A stretch of 64,000 bases of DNA, taken from positions 2,046,001-2,110,000 of the forward strand of contig NZ_JAJNDB010000001.1 of NCBI RefSeq assembly GCF_021026375.1, written 5' to 3'. Below are positions 8,694 through 17,525 of this stretch, in pieces. A program made the position numbers and the translations under genes. Each line of letters starts with the position of its first letter. Positions within the stretch are counted from its first letter, which is position 1. The stretch is from Actinomycetospora endophytica. Lineage in GTDB: Bacteria; Actinomycetota; Actinomycetes; Mycobacteriales; Pseudonocardiaceae. Under the pieces are notes generated by a model that was not told the DNA's origin, searched no databases, and was given only the letters and a program-made list of their open reading frames with translations.

Positions 8694-9440
8694 TCAACCC
8701 CGCCCGAGATACGGCATCGTCGTCGCCATGACCGTCAGGAACGGGACGTTCGCGTCCAGCGGCAGCCCGACCATGTAGCGCACGGCGTCCGCGACGTGCA
8801 CGGGGTCGAACGTCGGCTCCACCATGCGCTCACCGTTCGGCTGCACGATCCCCTCGCGCATCCGCGCGGTCATGTCGGTCGCGGCGTTCCCGACGTCGAA
8901 CTGCCCGCACGCGATCCCGAACGGCCGACCGTCGAGCGCGATCGACTTCGTCAGCCCGGTGATCGCGTGCTTCGTCGAGGTGTACGCGATCCCGCCCGGA
9001 CGGCCGGTGTGCGCCGCGATCGACCCGTTGTTGACGATGCGTCCGCCCTGCGGCTCCTGCGCCCGCATGATCGCGAACGCCTCGCGGGCGCACAGGAATG
9101 AGCCGGTGAGGTTCACGCCCACGGTGGCCTGCCAGCCGTCGACGTCGACCTGGTCGGGCGTGCCGACCGGCCCGGTCATGCCCGCGTTGTTGACCAGCAG
9201 GTCGAGCCGGCCCCAGGCGTCGGTGGCGGCGCCGAACAGCGCGGCCACCGCGTCGGCGTCGGCGACGTCGGTGGGGACCACCAGCGCGCCCTCCGACTCA
9301 GCGGCCGTCTCCCGCAGCGCGTCCTCCCGACGCCCCGCCAGGGCGACCCGCCACCCGTCGTCGAGCAGGGCCCGGGAGATCACCCGGCCGAGGCCGGATC
9401 CGGCTCCGGTGACGACGGCGGTGCCGGGCTCGGTGCGCAT
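8694..9440 (-). CDS. Short-chain dehydrogenase/reductase (SDR)
   Basis: 248 residues of classical SDR type. The cofactor glycines are TGAGSGLG at the N-terminus, followed by NNAG, the active-site Ser in NGSIAAHTG and the YTSTK tetrad Tyr/Lys. The first strand ends with an arginine-rich GRRED segment, which fits NADP preference. The substrate is unknown. The start is ATG 9440, which has AGGGTGAGG upstream. It is divergent from the DUF3224 gene, with 69 bases between them. Confidence 0.85.
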   Translation of the reverse strand: MRTEPGTAVVTGAGSGLGRVISRALLDDGWRVALAGRREDALRETAAESEGALVVPTDVADADAVAALFGAATDAWGRLDLLVNNAGMTGPVGTPDQVDVDGWQATVGVNLTGSFLCAREAFAIMRAQEPQGGRIVNNGSIAAHTGRPGGIAYTSTKHAITGLTKSIALDGRPFGIACGQFDVGNAATDMTARMREGIVQPNGERMVEPTFDPVHVADAVRYMVGLPLDANVPFLTVMATTMPYLGRG

Positions 9441-9497
9441 GGGCCTCACCCTGGCACGGCGTCGCGATTCTTCAATCCACCGCCGACCGCACGGCCC

Positions 9498-9503
9498 TAG
9501 CCT
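9498..9503 (+). promoter_or_regulatory. Candidate -10 box (TAGCCT) of a leaderless mRNA
   Basis: TAGCCT is followed by GCCGTC and then ATG 9510, with no Shine-Dalgarno sequence. The spacing is six bases, as in the boxes before 7964, 37245 and 49385. Confidence 0.45.
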
Positions 9504-9509
9504 GCCGTC

Positions 9510-9932
9510 ATGCGGACCTCGGGCACCTTCAGCGTCGCCTCCTTCGAGCCCACCGACGTCACCGGCGAGCCGGCGATCACCACCGCCCTGCCGATCGGGG
9601 TCGCCAGGATGGAGAAGTCCTACGAGGGCGACGTCCGCGGCCGCTCGGCGACGCTGTTCACCGCCGCGTTCGACCAGGCCACCGGGCAGGGGACCTACCT
9701 CGCGATGGAGGCGTTCGAGGGCAGCCTCGGCGGGCGCGAGGGCACGTTCGCCTACGTGCACTCGGCGACGACGTCGGGCACGGACCGCAGCCACGAGTTC
9801 TTCCTCGTCGTCCCGGGCAGCGGGACCGGGGCGCTGGCCGGGATCTCGGGCGGCGGCAGCATGGGCGTCGACGCGGACGGCACCCACCGGATCGCCTTCG
9901 ACTACGAGCTGGAGCCCGCCGAGCTGGGGTGA
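9510..9932 (+). CDS. DUF3224 family protein
   Basis: 140 residues with the compact beta-barrel pattern of the DUF3224 family: an early strand with GTFSV, a repeated [13 protein letters not shown] segment, and a glycine-rich [14 protein letters not shown] loop near the end. Members are stand-alone cytoplasmic proteins of unknown function, distantly like allene oxide cyclase barrels. The ATG at 9510 is probably translated from a leaderless mRNA. Confidence 0.75.
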   Translation: MRTSGTFSVASFEPTDVTGEPAITTALPIGVARMEKSYEGDVRGRSATLFTAAFDQATGQGTYLAMEAFEGSLGGREGTFAYVHSATTSGTDRSHEFFLVVPGSGTGALAGISGGGSMGVDADGTHRIAFDYELEPAELG

Positions 9933-10044
9933 TGCCCGGAACGACATGCCGGGTGCGCATCGCGCATTGGATCCCGGACGGCGGGCGGGACGACGCTGGA
10001 ACCCGTGCACCGGGCGACGGACCCCGGGCCGCCGGGAGGACGCG

Positions 10045-11109
10045 ATGAGCGGGATCTGGATCGTCGGGGCCACGGGGCGGACGGGACGCGCTCTCGCCGC
10101 CCGGCTCGCCGGGGACCACGAGGTCGTCCTCGTCGGCCGTGACGCGACCCGGTTGCAGGCGCTGGCGGACCCGCTCGGCGCGCGGGTCCGCGCCATCGGA
10201 TCGATCGACAGGGTCCCCGCCGCGGTGCGGGGCGGGGACGCGGCCGTCGTCGTCAACCTCGTCGGGCCCTACCCGACGACGGGTCCGCGGCTCGCGAGTG
10301 CGTGCCCACCGGGCACGCACTACGTCGACCTCGCGAACGAGCTCGACGGCGTCCGCGGGCTCCTCGCCACGCACGACGAGGCGGTGGCCACCCGACGGAC
10401 GGTCGTCACCGGGGCGGGCTTCGGCGTGCTCGCGACGGAGAGCGTCGCGCGGAGGCTGTGCACCGGCCGTCCGGCACCGGCGGCGATCCGCGTCGACGGG
10501 CTGCCCTCGGTGCGCAGCGAGCCCGGACCGGTCGGCGAGGCCCTGGCTGCCACGGTGGTCGAAGGCATGGCGGCGGGCGGCCGGCGCTACGACGGCGGGC
10601 GGCTGGTGCCCGCGCCGCCCGCGAGCGACGTCGAGGACCTCGTCCTGCCCGACGGGACCACCGCCCGCACCGCGGGCATGCCCTCCGGCGAGCTCGAGGC
10701 CGCGTATCGGGCGAGCGGCGCGCCCCGGGTCGTCGCCGCCTCCGCGCTCGCCCCCTCCGGGCCGGCGGCCCGCGTGCTGCTGCCGGCCGTGGCGACGGTG
10801 CTCGGGGTGCCGCTCGTGCGGCGGGCGGCCATCCCCGCGCTGGCCCGGTTGCGGCTCCCGGACCGGCCCCCGGCCCGTGACGTGTCCTGGGCCCGGGCGC
10901 GCGTGCGGGAGGTCGACGGGACGGTCCGCACCGCCTGGCTGCGGGCCGGCGACGCGATGGACTTCACGATCGCGGCGGCCGCCGAGGTCACCGAGCGGCT
11001 GGCCCGCGGCGAGGGCGAGCCCGGGGCCTGCACGCCCGCCGCCGCGTTCGGTCCGGAGCTGGCCACCGCGGCCGGCGCCCGCTTCGTGCTCGACGACGAG
11101 ACGGTCTGA
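10045..11109 (+). CDS. Saccharopine dehydrogenase-like NAD(P)-binding protein
   Basis: 354 residues. The N-terminus has a Rossmann fold with [11 protein letters not shown] and LVGRDATRL, followed by VVNLVGPY and HYVDLANE, typical of saccharopine dehydrogenase-like and trans-acting enoyl reductase-like proteins. These are NAD(P)-dependent oxidoreductases without an agreed substrate. ATG 10045 has GGGAGGA four bases upstream. The convergent ICMT-like gene ends only four bases past its stop. Confidence 0.75.
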   Translation: MSGIWIVGATGRTGRALAARLAGDHEVVLVGRDATRLQALADPLGARVRAIGSIDRVPAAVRGGDAAVVVNLVGPYPTTGPRLASACPPGTHYVDLANELDGVRGLLATHDEAVATRRTVVTGAGFGVLATESVARRLCTGRPAPAAIRVDGLPSVRSEPGPVGEALAATVVEGMAAGGRRYDGGRLVPAPPASDVEDLVLPDGTTARTAGMPSGELEAAYRASGAPRVVAASALAPSGPAARVLLPAVATVLGVPLVRRAAIPALARLRLPDRPPARDVSWARARVREVDGTVRTAWLRAGDAMDFTIAAAAEVTERLARGEGEPGACTPAAAFGPELATAAGARFVLDDETV

Positions 11110-11113
11110 GTGC

Positions 11114-11653
11114 TCACGCGCGGTCGGACGTCGCGGCGATCGCGGCGGCTACGTCGATCCGCTCGACCCGGGCCTCGACGCCCTGCAGCCCCACCAGGCT
11201 GACCAGGGCGAACAGCAGGTAGACCGCGTCGGCCTCGCGCAGGGTGAGGCTGACGAAGCTGAGCGTGTAGGCGACGTACATCGGGTCGGCGAGCACCGCG
11301 TAGATGCCGCCGTCGGCGAAGCGCGCGCGGCCGAAGAAGTTCCCGTTGAACAGCGCCTGGGCCCCGAGCGCCCGGATCGCCAGGCCGAAGATCACCGAGG
11401 CGGCGACGGTGACGACGAGCCCGAACGGCCGGACCCAGGTCGGCAGCGGCCAGGAGAGCTCGGGGCCTCCGAGAACCAGCACGACGATCAGCGCGATGGC
11501 CGCGCCCCACACGACGACGAGCAGGGCGATGTGCGCGGTCCAGGCCCGTCCACCGAAGACCCGGTCGTAGAACCGGTGCCGCTTCTGGGCCCACACCGCC
11601 GCGGAGTTGATCGCGATGGCCGCGGCGAGGGCGGCCAGGGCGGTCCACAGCAT
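11114..11653 (-). CDS. Isoprenylcysteine/phospholipid methyltransferase-like membrane protein
   Basis: 179 residues with about five hydrophobic segments. The C-terminal part, GIYAVLADPMYVAYTLSFVS followed by an E-R pair, resembles the SAM-binding region of the ICMT/PEMT membrane methyltransferase superfamily, where the usual motif is RHPxY. Here the His-Pro is replaced by Asp-Pro, so catalytic activity is uncertain. The start ATG 11653 is preceded by GGTGGGGGA on the minus strand. It is divergent from the peroxiredoxin gene. Confidence 0.6.
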   Translation of the reverse strand: MLWTALAALAAAIAINSAAVWAQKRHRFYDRVFGGRAWTAHIALLVVVWGAAIALIVVLVLGGPELSWPLPTWVRPFGLVVTVAASVIFGLAIRALGAQALFNGNFFGRARFADGGIYAVLADPMYVAYTLSFVSLTLREADAVYLLFALVSLVGLQGVEARVERIDVAAAIAATSDRA

Positions 11654-11697
11654 CGGTCGTCCCCCACCGGGTCGAGGGCCTCGTGGGCCGGTCGGTC

Positions 11698-11703
11698 TAT
11701 CGT
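11698..11703 (+). promoter_or_regulatory. Candidate -10 box (TATCGT) of a leaderless mRNA
   Basis: TATCGT lies eight bases before GTG 11712 with no ribosome site between. This matches the leaderless layout seen elsewhere in the window, with a slightly longer spacer. Confidence 0.35.
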
Positions 11704-11711
11704 CCACCGCC

Positions 11712-12167
11712 GTGACGCTCGTCGCGGAGGTGGGGCAGCCGGCCCCCGACTTCACGCTCGAGGGCACGGACGGCCCCTTCACGCTGTCCGAGCACCGTGG
11801 CGAGCGGGTGGTGCTGCTCTTCTACACGATGGACCGGGGCTCGGTCTGCGCGCGGCAGTTCCGCTCGTACTCGGTCAACCAGGCCGCCCTCGGCGAGCTC
11901 GGCGCGACCGTGGTCGGCATCAACGGGCAGGGGCTCGAGTCGCACCGTCGCTTCCAGCGCCGCGACGGCATCCCGATCCCGCTGTTGTCCGATCCCGGGC
12001 TCACGGTGGCCTCGGCGTACGGCGCCGCGATCCCGGTGGTCGGGACGCGGCGCTCGGTGATGGTCGTCGACGAGCAGGGCGTGCTGCGCCATCGCCACGT
12101 CCACACCGTCGGGGTCACCTTCGCCAGCGTCGCCGACCTGCGGCGGGTGCTCGACGAGGTCGGCTGA
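11712..12167 (+). CDS. Peroxiredoxin-like (AhpC/TSA) protein
   Basis: 151 residues of thioredoxin fold: VGQPAPDFTLEGTDG at the N-terminus, then VVLLFYTMDRGSVCARQF, where the cysteine sits at the peroxidatic position of 1-Cys/BCP peroxiredoxins. GINGQGLESHRRFQRRDGI and FPLLSDP-like segments follow. The usual Pro/Thr before the cysteine are replaced (GSVC), so activity needs proof. The start GTG 11712 is chosen because the family begins just before VGQPAPDF; an upstream TATCGT fits a leaderless mRNA. It ends 79 bases before the selenoprotein operon and is not clearly part of it. Confidence 0.75.
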   Translation: MTLVAEVGQPAPDFTLEGTDGPFTLSEHRGERVVLLFYTMDRGSVCARQFRSYSVNQAALGELGATVVGINGQGLESHRRFQRRDGIPIPLLSDPGLTVASAYGAAIPVVGTRRSVMVVDEQGVLRHRHVHTVGVTFASVADLRRVLDEVG

Positions 12168-12200
12168 GCCGGCGGGAACCGCCTACGGTGGGCGCGTGAG

Positions 12201-12288
12201 TTCGGCTCCGCCTCGTGCGTGCGTTTCCGTGTCCGAGGACGGCCGATGACACAGCACGCCGATAGGGCACGCACGAGGCGGAGCCGAA
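12201..12288 (+). promoter_or_regulatory. 22-bp perfect stem whose loop holds the ribosome site and start codon
   Basis: Bases 12201-12222 and 12267-12288 are exact complements (TTCGGCTCCG... with ...CGGAGCCGAA). The 44-base loop contains GAGGAC (12235-12240) and the ATG at 12246. The right arm is translated as residues 8-14 of the protein. Part of the left arm (CGTGCGTGCGTTTCCGTGT) recurs in the palindrome at 2896-2979. It could be a translation control element, or a dispersed palindrome that landed at a gene start. Confidence 0.7.
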
Positions 12289-13943
12289 TCGCGCTGTGCG
12301 GCGGGATCTACTCGAACCCGTACGCCCTGCGCGCCTTCGTCGCCGACGCGCGCCGCCGCGGGGCCGACCGCCTGATCTGCCTCGGAGACTTCGGCGCGTA
12401 CGGCGCCGAGCCGGAGGCGGTGTGGCCTCTGTTGGACGAGCACGGGATCGAGTGCATCGCCGGCAACTACGAGGTCGCGATCGGGTCCCGCCAGGCCGAC
12501 TGCCTGTGCGGCTACACCGACGACACCGACAACGCCTTCGGCCAGATCGCCTACGACTACACCTTCGCGCACACCTCCGAGGCCTTCGCCGCGTGGATGG
12601 CGACGCTCCCGATCGAGCGGCGCTTCGACGTCGACGGCGTCGCGGTGCACCTGGTCCACGGCTCACCGCTTCAGCTCAACGACTTCTGGTGGGAGTCCCT
12701 CGACGACGACGCCCATCGCATGCGCGCCGACGCCTCGGGCGCGGACGTCGTGTGCTGCACCCACTCCGGCCTGCCCTGGACGCGGCGGATCACCCGGTCC
12801 GACGGCGGCGAGACGCTCGCCGTCAACGTCGGGGTGCTCGGTCGTCCGGCCAACGACGGCGAGCGCCACGTCTGGTACGCGCTGCTCGACCTCGACGACG
12901 GGGCCGCGTCGGCCGAGCTCGTGCCGCTCGACTACGACTGGCGGGCGCAGGCGGCGTCGATCCGGGCGGCGGGTCTGCCCGAGTCGTTCGCCGAGGTGAT
13001 CGAGACCGGCTGGTGGACCTCCTGCCTGGAGATCCTCCCGCCCGCGGAGCGCTCCCGCGGCCGGTTCCAGCTCTACCGGTCGGTGCTCGCGCAACTCTCC
13101 GGTGTGGATCCGACCCCTGGCGATCGGCCCGTCGTGCCGCTGTTCGGCTCGGAGCTCTTCCCTCCCCGGCTCTGGATCTACACCAACTTCGACTGCAACC
13201 TGGCCTGCTCCTACTGCTCGGTGGCCTCGTCCCCGCAGGCCCCGCGCCGGCGGCTGGGCCTCGGGCGGTTCACCGCGCTGGTCGACGAGGCCCTGGACGC
13301 CGGCGTCACCGAGGTCTACGTGACCGGCGGCGAGCCGTTCCTGGAGAACGACCTGGTCGAGATGCTGCTCTACGCCGCCGAGCGCCTCGAGGTGGTCTGC
13401 CTGACCAACGGGATGCTCTACCGCGGCCGGCGCCGCGCCGAGCTCGAACGGCTCGCGGGGCATCCGGGCCTGACGCTGCAGACCTCCCTCGACGGCTCCG
13501 AGGGGGCGCACGACGCGCAACGTGGCCGCGGGACCTGGGCCCGGGCGATGGAGGGCGTCGACATCGCCCGCTCGCTCGGCCTGCCGGTGCGGGTCGGGAT
13601 GACCGAGACCAGCGGGAACGCCGGGCAGGGCGACGCCCTGCGCACGATCCTGGCCGACCACGACGTGGCGCCCGAACAGGTCGCGGTCCGGCCCCTGGTG
13701 GCCCGGGGGAACTCGGCCGAGGGTGTCCTCGTCGCCCCGGAGAACACCGTTCCGGAGCTGACCGTCGCCGCCGACGGCTGGTTCTGGCACCCGGCGGGGG
13801 CCGACCGGGCGACCTCGCCCGACATGCTGATCGGCAGTCCCGAGGTCGGGCTCGTCGAGGCCCGCCGCCGCGTCGTCGAGCGGTTCCTGACGATGCGCCA
13901 GCGTGACGGGTCGTTGCCGACGATCTACCAGTGCGCGGTCTGA
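12246..13943 (+). CDS. Metallophosphoesterase-like/radical SAM fusion protein
   Basis: 565 residues. Residues 15-240 follow the calcineurin-like phosphoesterase plan (CLGDFGAYG, GNYE, HLVHGSP, CCTHSG). Two metal-ligand motifs are altered: SDIHGN-type is GGIYSN and GNHD is GNYE. Residues 310-565 are a radical SAM domain with Cys317, Cys321 and Cys324 in CNLACSYC for the 4Fe-4S cluster and TGGEP at 360-364 for SAM. Phosphoesterase, radical SAM and type-2 transferase genes are a known rSAM/selenodomain association; the fused form and the substrate are unknown to me. ATG 12246 has GAGGAC upstream inside a hairpin loop. It is the first gene of the 12.2-18.1 kb operon. Confidence 0.8.
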   Translation: MTQHADRARTRRSRIALCGGIYSNPYALRAFVADARRRGADRLICLGDFGAYGAEPEAVWPLLDEHGIECIAGNYEVAIGSRQADCLCGYTDDTDNAFGQIAYDYTFAHTSEAFAAWMATLPIERRFDVDGVAVHLVHGSPLQLNDFWWESLDDDAHRMRADASGADVVCCTHSGLPWTRRITRSDGGETLAVNVGVLGRPANDGERHVWYALLDLDDGAASAELVPLDYDWRAQAASIRAAGLPESFAEVIETGWWTSCLEILPPAERSRGRFQLYRSVLAQLSGVDPTPGDRPVVPLFGSELFPPRLWIYTNFDCNLACSYCSVASSPQAPRRRLGLGRFTALVDEALDAGVTEVYVTGGEPFLENDLVEMLLYAAERLEVVCLTNGMLYRGRRRAELERLAGHPGLTLQTSLDGSEGAHDAQRGRGTWARAMEGVDIARSLGLPVRVGMTETSGNAGQGDALRTILADHDVAPEQVAVRPLVARGNSAEGVLVAPENTVPELTVAADGWFWHPAGADRATSPDMLIGSPEVGLVEARRRVVERFLTMRQRDGSLPTIYQCAV

Positions 13944-14782
13944 GGCGGGGCGCGGTCATCGGGGCCCGGCGCTCTGGGACGAACGACTCGTTCGTGGCGT
14001 CTACGTGCACGAACGAGTCGTTCGTCCCGAACGGCGAGGGGGACGGCGAGGGGGCCGGCGACGGGGTCGGCGAGCAGCACGGCGGAGGTCCCGACGGCGA
14101 GCTCAGCGTCTCGATCATCGTCCCGGTCCGCGACGAGGAGGCCGGGATCGAGACGACGCTTCGGGCGCTGCGGACGGCGTTCGGGGACTGCGAGCTGATC
14201 GTCGTCGACGGCGGCAGCCGTGACGCCACCGTCGCGCGGGCCGAGCCGCACGCGACGGTGCTGCACGCCGACGGCGGCCGCGGGCCACAGCTCAACGCCG
14301 GCGCGGCCGCCGCCCGGGGCGATGTCCTCTGGTTCGTGCACGCCGACGCCCAGCTCGACCCGGGAGCGCTCCCGGCCCTGCGCGCGGCGCTGGCCGACGA
14401 GCGCGTGGTCGGCGGCGGCTGCCGGCTGCGGTTCGACCGCACCGGCCCGGTGCTGCGGTGGCTGCAGTGGACCTCGAACCTGCGGGCCCGGCACCTGCAC
14501 TGGATCTTCGGGGACCAGGCGATGTTCGTGCGCCGGAGCACCTTCGACGAGGTCGGCGGCTTCCCCGAGATCCCGATCATGGAGGATCTGGAGATGTCGC
14601 GCCGCCTGGCCCGCCGTGGACGCCTCGCGGTCCTGCCGACGCCGTGCACGGCCTCCGCCCGCCGCCTCGTCGACCAGGGCCCGGCCCGGATGCTGGTCCT
14701 CATGCAGCTCTACAAGCTGCAGTACTTCCTCGGCGTCGACCCGCACACCATCCGACGCCGGTACGAAGCGAGACACCGATGA
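13931..14782 (+). CDS. Glycosyltransferase family 2, TIGR04283-like (rSAM/selenodomain-associated)
   Basis: 283 residues. A GT2 domain starts near residue 58 with SVSIIVPVRDEEAGIETTL, followed by VVDGGSRD, GRGPQLNAGA, WFVHADAQLD (metal-binding DxD-like) and FGDQAMFVRR. This pattern is that of the transferase named for association with radical SAM/selenodomain pathways (also annotated as arsenosugar-type). The donor and acceptor are unknown here. No ATG/GTG lies next to the domain. GTG 13931, overlapping the upstream stop, gives a leader of about 57 residues, partly encoded by a palindrome and rich in Gly/Glu/Asp. GTG 13997 is an alternative start. It ends in an ATGA overlap with the next gene. 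Confidence 0.75.
   Translation: MRGLRRGAVIGARRSGTNDSFVASTCTNESFVPNGEGDGEGAGDGVGEQHGGGPDGELSVSIIVPVRDEEAGIETTLRALRTAFGDCELIVVDGGSRDATVARAEPHATVLHADGGRGPQLNAGAAAARGDVLWFVHADAQLDPGALPALRAALADERVVGGGCRLRFDRTGPVLRWLQWTSNLRARHLHWIFGDQAMFVRRSTFDEVGGFPEIPIMEDLEMSRRLARRGRLAVLPTPCTASARRLVDQGPARMLVLMQLYKLQYFLGVDPHTIRRRYEARHR
13976..14028. repeat. Perfect 21-bp-arm palindrome inside the start of the glycosyltransferase gene
   Basis: Bases 13976-13996 and 14008-14028 are exact complements around an 11-base loop. Each arm is itself palindromic around its centre (CGAACGA C TCGTTCG), so the element holds four copies of one core. If GTG 13931 is the true start it is translated. If translation starts later, it is a structured 5' leader. 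Confidence 0.75.
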
Positions 14783-16152
14783 GCCACGACCTCCTCGTGA
14801 TCGGCGCCGGCGCCGGCGGGCTCTCCGCCGCCCGTGCCGGCGTCCGGGCGCGGCTGGCGACCGCACTGGTCACCGACGGACCGATCGGCGGCGACTGCAC
14901 GTTCACCGGCTGCGTCCCGTCGAAGACACTCCTCGCCGCGGCGGCGGCCGGCGCCTCGGCGACGGACGCGCTCGCCCGCGTCCGCGCCACGGTCGCCCGC
15001 GTCGCCGCCACCGAGACACCGGAGGCGCTCCGCGACGAGGGCGTCGACGTCGTCGAAGGACGGGCCCGGTTCGCCGGGCCGGGCGCGCTGGTCCTGGACG
15101 ACGGCCGGACGTTGGCCGCCCCCCGCATCGTCCTCGCCACCGGCGCGACGCCGCTGCTGCCCGACCTGCCGGGGCTCGCCGCCGCCGACCCGCTGACCAC
15201 CGACACCGTGTTCGACCTCGACGGCACCCCGGGCTCGTTGATCGTGCTCGGGGCGGGCCCGGCCGGGTGCGAGCTTGCTCAGGCGTTCGCCCGCCTCGGG
15301 ACCGCCGTCACGCTCGTCGACCGGGCGGACCGCGTGCTGCCCGGCCTGGACGCCGACGTGAGCGCGGTGGTGGCCGACGCGCTGCGCCGCGAGGGCGTGG
15401 ACGTGCGGCTCGGTACCGGACCCGCCGACGTCGAGGCGCTCGGTGACGGCCGGCTACGGCTTCACGACGTCGAAGCCGACCGCCTCCTCGTCGTGACCGG
15501 CCGCCGCCCGGCCACCGCCGATCTCGACTTGGACCGGGCCGGCATCGGGATCGGCGCCGACGGTGCCGTCGTCATCAACGACCACCTCGCGACGACGACG
15601 GCGGGCGTGTTCGCCGTCGGTGACGTGGCCGGGACCCAGCACACCCACGCGGCCGACGAGATGGGGCGGATCGCGGTGGCGAATGCCGGGCGACCGGCGT
15701 GGCGGCGGCGCCGGTTCCGGCCGCACCTCGTGCCCCGCGTGGTATTCACCGACCCGGAGGTGGCGACGATCGGGCTGAGCGAGTCCGAGGCCGGGCCTGA
15801 CGCCTGGGTCGCGGAGATCCCGATGAGCGCGGTCGACCGCGCCGTGACGGCCGGACGCGAGGAGGGGTTCGTGCGGCTGGTGGCCGGCCCGCCTCCCGGA
15901 ACGAGGCGCCTCACCCGCGACGGGCTGCGGAAGGTCGGTGGCGGACGTCTGGTCGGCGCCACGATCGTCGCCGAGCGCGCGGGGGAGATGATCGCGGAGG
16001 TGGGACTGGCGATGCGGACCGGCGCGCTCACCGGTCGGCTCGCCCAGACCGTGCACGCCTACCCGACGTGGTCGCTCGCGGTGCGCCAGGCCGCGGCGGC
16101 GCTGGCCACCGGCGCGAGCCCCGGGGTCACGGTTCGGAGGGCAGTCCGGTGA
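14779..16152 (+). CDS. Mercuric reductase/dihydrolipoamide dehydrogenase-like flavoprotein
   Basis: 457 residues, full length for the family. It has FAD motif VIGAGAGGLSAA, redox cysteines Cys40 and Cys45 in GDCTFTGCVPSKT, NAD(P) motif VLGAGPAGCELAQAF, second FAD motif FAVGDVAGT and dimerisation segment VVFTDPEVATIGLSE. It should pass electrons from NAD(P)H through FAD to a disulfide or similar acceptor. The C-terminal Cys pair of true mercuric reductases is not seen, and the lipoamide-type His-Glu pair is not obvious (HAYPTW is present). Its place between the transferase and the second radical SAM gene suggests it reduces a pathway protein, perhaps the selenoprotein. ATGA and GTGA overlaps join it to both neighbours. 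Confidence 0.85.
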   Translation: MSHDLLVIGAGAGGLSAARAGVRARLATALVTDGPIGGDCTFTGCVPSKTLLAAAAAGASATDALARVRATVARVAATETPEALRDEGVDVVEGRARFAGPGALVLDDGRTLAAPRIVLATGATPLLPDLPGLAAADPLTTDTVFDLDGTPGSLIVLGAGPAGCELAQAFARLGTAVTLVDRADRVLPGLDADVSAVVADALRREGVDVRLGTGPADVEALGDGRLRLHDVEADRLLVVTGRRPATADLDLDRAGIGIGADGAVVINDHLATTTAGVFAVGDVAGTQHTHAADEMGRIAVANAGRPAWRRRRFRPHLVPRVVFTDPEVATIGLSESEAGPDAWVAEIPMSAVDRAVTAGREEGFVRLVAGPPPGTRRLTRDGLRKVGGGRLVGATIVAERAGEMIAEVGLAMRTGALTGRLAQTVHAYPTWSLAVRQAAAALATGASPGVTVRRAVR

Positions 16153-17525
16153 GTCTCAGGACCTGGTGGCGCCGCACCCGCCCCACCGACCCGGAATTCG
16201 TCGCCGCCCTGGCCCGCCGCTGGGCGGAACTCCCGGCCGTGGCCCGGACGAGGGCGCAGGTCATCGGGCGGCACGCGGTCGGCTGCGAGGGCACCCACGG
16301 CGTCTTCCCGCGCTGCAACCTGTCCTGCGCCCCCTGCTACCACTCGCGCGACGCCAACCGGGTGCGCGTCGACGGGGAGCACACCGTCCGCGAGGTCGAT
16401 GCGCAGATGTCGCTGCTGCGCCAGCGCCGAGGACCGGTGGCCCACGCCCAGCTCATCGGCGGCGAGGTGACCCTGCTCGACCCCGACGACCACGCCGCGG
16501 CCCTGCTCGCCATGCGCGCCCACGGCCGCGAGCCGATGAGCATGACCCACGGCGACATGGACGACGACTACCTCGAGCGGCTCGCCCTCGGGCCCGACGG
16601 CCGCCGTCGGCTGCACCGGATCTCGTTCGCCGGCCACTTCGACTCGCTGATGACCGGCCGCCGCGGCATCCCCCGGCCGCCCGACGAGGCGTCGCTGAAC
16701 CCGTACCGGCGGGCCTTCGTCGCACGGTTCGAGCGCCTGCGCCGCGAGCACCGGGTGCGGTACTTCGTCGCGCACACCATGACGGTCTCGCCGGCCAACG
16801 TCGCCGAGGTCGCCGGCGTGACCCGCGACGCCGGCCGGATGGGCTTCGGGATGCTCGCGTTCCAGCCCGCCGCGTTCGTCGGGGACCATCGCCGCTGGCA
16901 CGAGCCGTACCGCGCGATGACCGACGACGACGTCTGGGCGGAGATCGCGCGGGGGATCGGCGCCCGGCTGGACCACACGTTCGTCCAGCACGGCGACCTG
17001 CGGTGCAACCGCGTGGTCTACGGCTTCTGGGTGGGCGCCCGGTGGCATCCGATCGCCGACGGCGACGACCCGCGCGACGTCGCCGCCCGCGACGCGTTCC
17101 TGGACTGGTTCGGGCCGGTGAACTTCATCGGCTCGTCGGCGCCGGTCCTGCTCGTCAAGATCGCCCGGGTGGTCGCGCGGCACCCGCGGGCGGTGCCGAT
17201 CGCGCTCGGCTGGGTGCGGCGCCGACTGCGGGCGGTGGGGCTTCGCGCCGTGCTGCGGCACGGGGTCCGGCCGATGTCGGTGGTCATGCACTCGTTCATG
17301 GACGCCGCCGACGTCGCGCCGGCGTGGGCTGCGACGCAGCGCGGGGAGGTCGCCGACGACGAGGCGGTGCGCGCGACCCAGGAGCGGCTCGCCGCCTGCC
17401 ACTACACGATGGCCCACCCGTCGACGGGCGAGCTGGTGCCGGCCTGCGTCCAGCACGCCGTGCTCGACCCCGCCGAGAACGTCGAGCTGCGGCGCCTGCT
17501 CCCGATCGCGGAGGTGCGTCGCTGA
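16149..17525 (+). CDS. Radical SAM protein, partner of the selenoprotein
   Basis: 458 residues. The radical SAM cluster cysteines are Cys56, Cys60 and Cys63 in RCNLSCAPCY. The usual GGE is seen as LIGGEVTLL. The middle is helical and lacks obvious known accessory domains. Near the C-terminus LAACHYTMAHPSTGELVPAC brings two more cysteines and histidines together and could bind a second cluster or the substrate. It differs clearly from the radical SAM half of the first gene, so two distinct radical steps are likely. The start GTG 16149 overlaps the upstream stop as GTGA, and the stop overlaps the selenoprotein start as TGATG. Confidence 0.8.
   Translation: MSLRTWWRRTRPTDPEFVAALARRWAELPAVARTRAQVIGRHAVGCEGTHGVFPRCNLSCAPCYHSRDANRVRVDGEHTVREVDAQMSLLRQRRGPVAHAQLIGGEVTLLDPDDHAAALLAMRAHGREPMSMTHGDMDDDYLERLALGPDGRRRLHRISFAGHFDSLMTGRRGIPRPPDEASLNPYRRAFVARFERLRREHRVRYFVAHTMTVSPANVAEVAGVTRDAGRMGFGMLAFQPAAFVGDHRRWHEPYRAMTDDDVWAEIARGIGARLDHTFVQHGDLRCNRVVYGFWVGARWHPIADGDDPRDVAARDAFLDWFGPVNFIGSSAPVLLVKIARVVARHPRAVPIALGWVRRRLRAVGLRAVLRHGVRPMSVVMHSFMDAADVAPAWAATQRGEVADDEAVRATQERLAACHYTMAHPSTGELVPACVQHAVLDPAENVELRRLLPIAEVRR

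Noticed and set aside
13931-13943. A second Sec codon at the end of the phosphoesterase-radical SAM fusion
   Set aside because: The TGA at 13941 is followed by no SECIS-like hairpin at the right distance, and no radical SAM-associated sequence continues in that frame.
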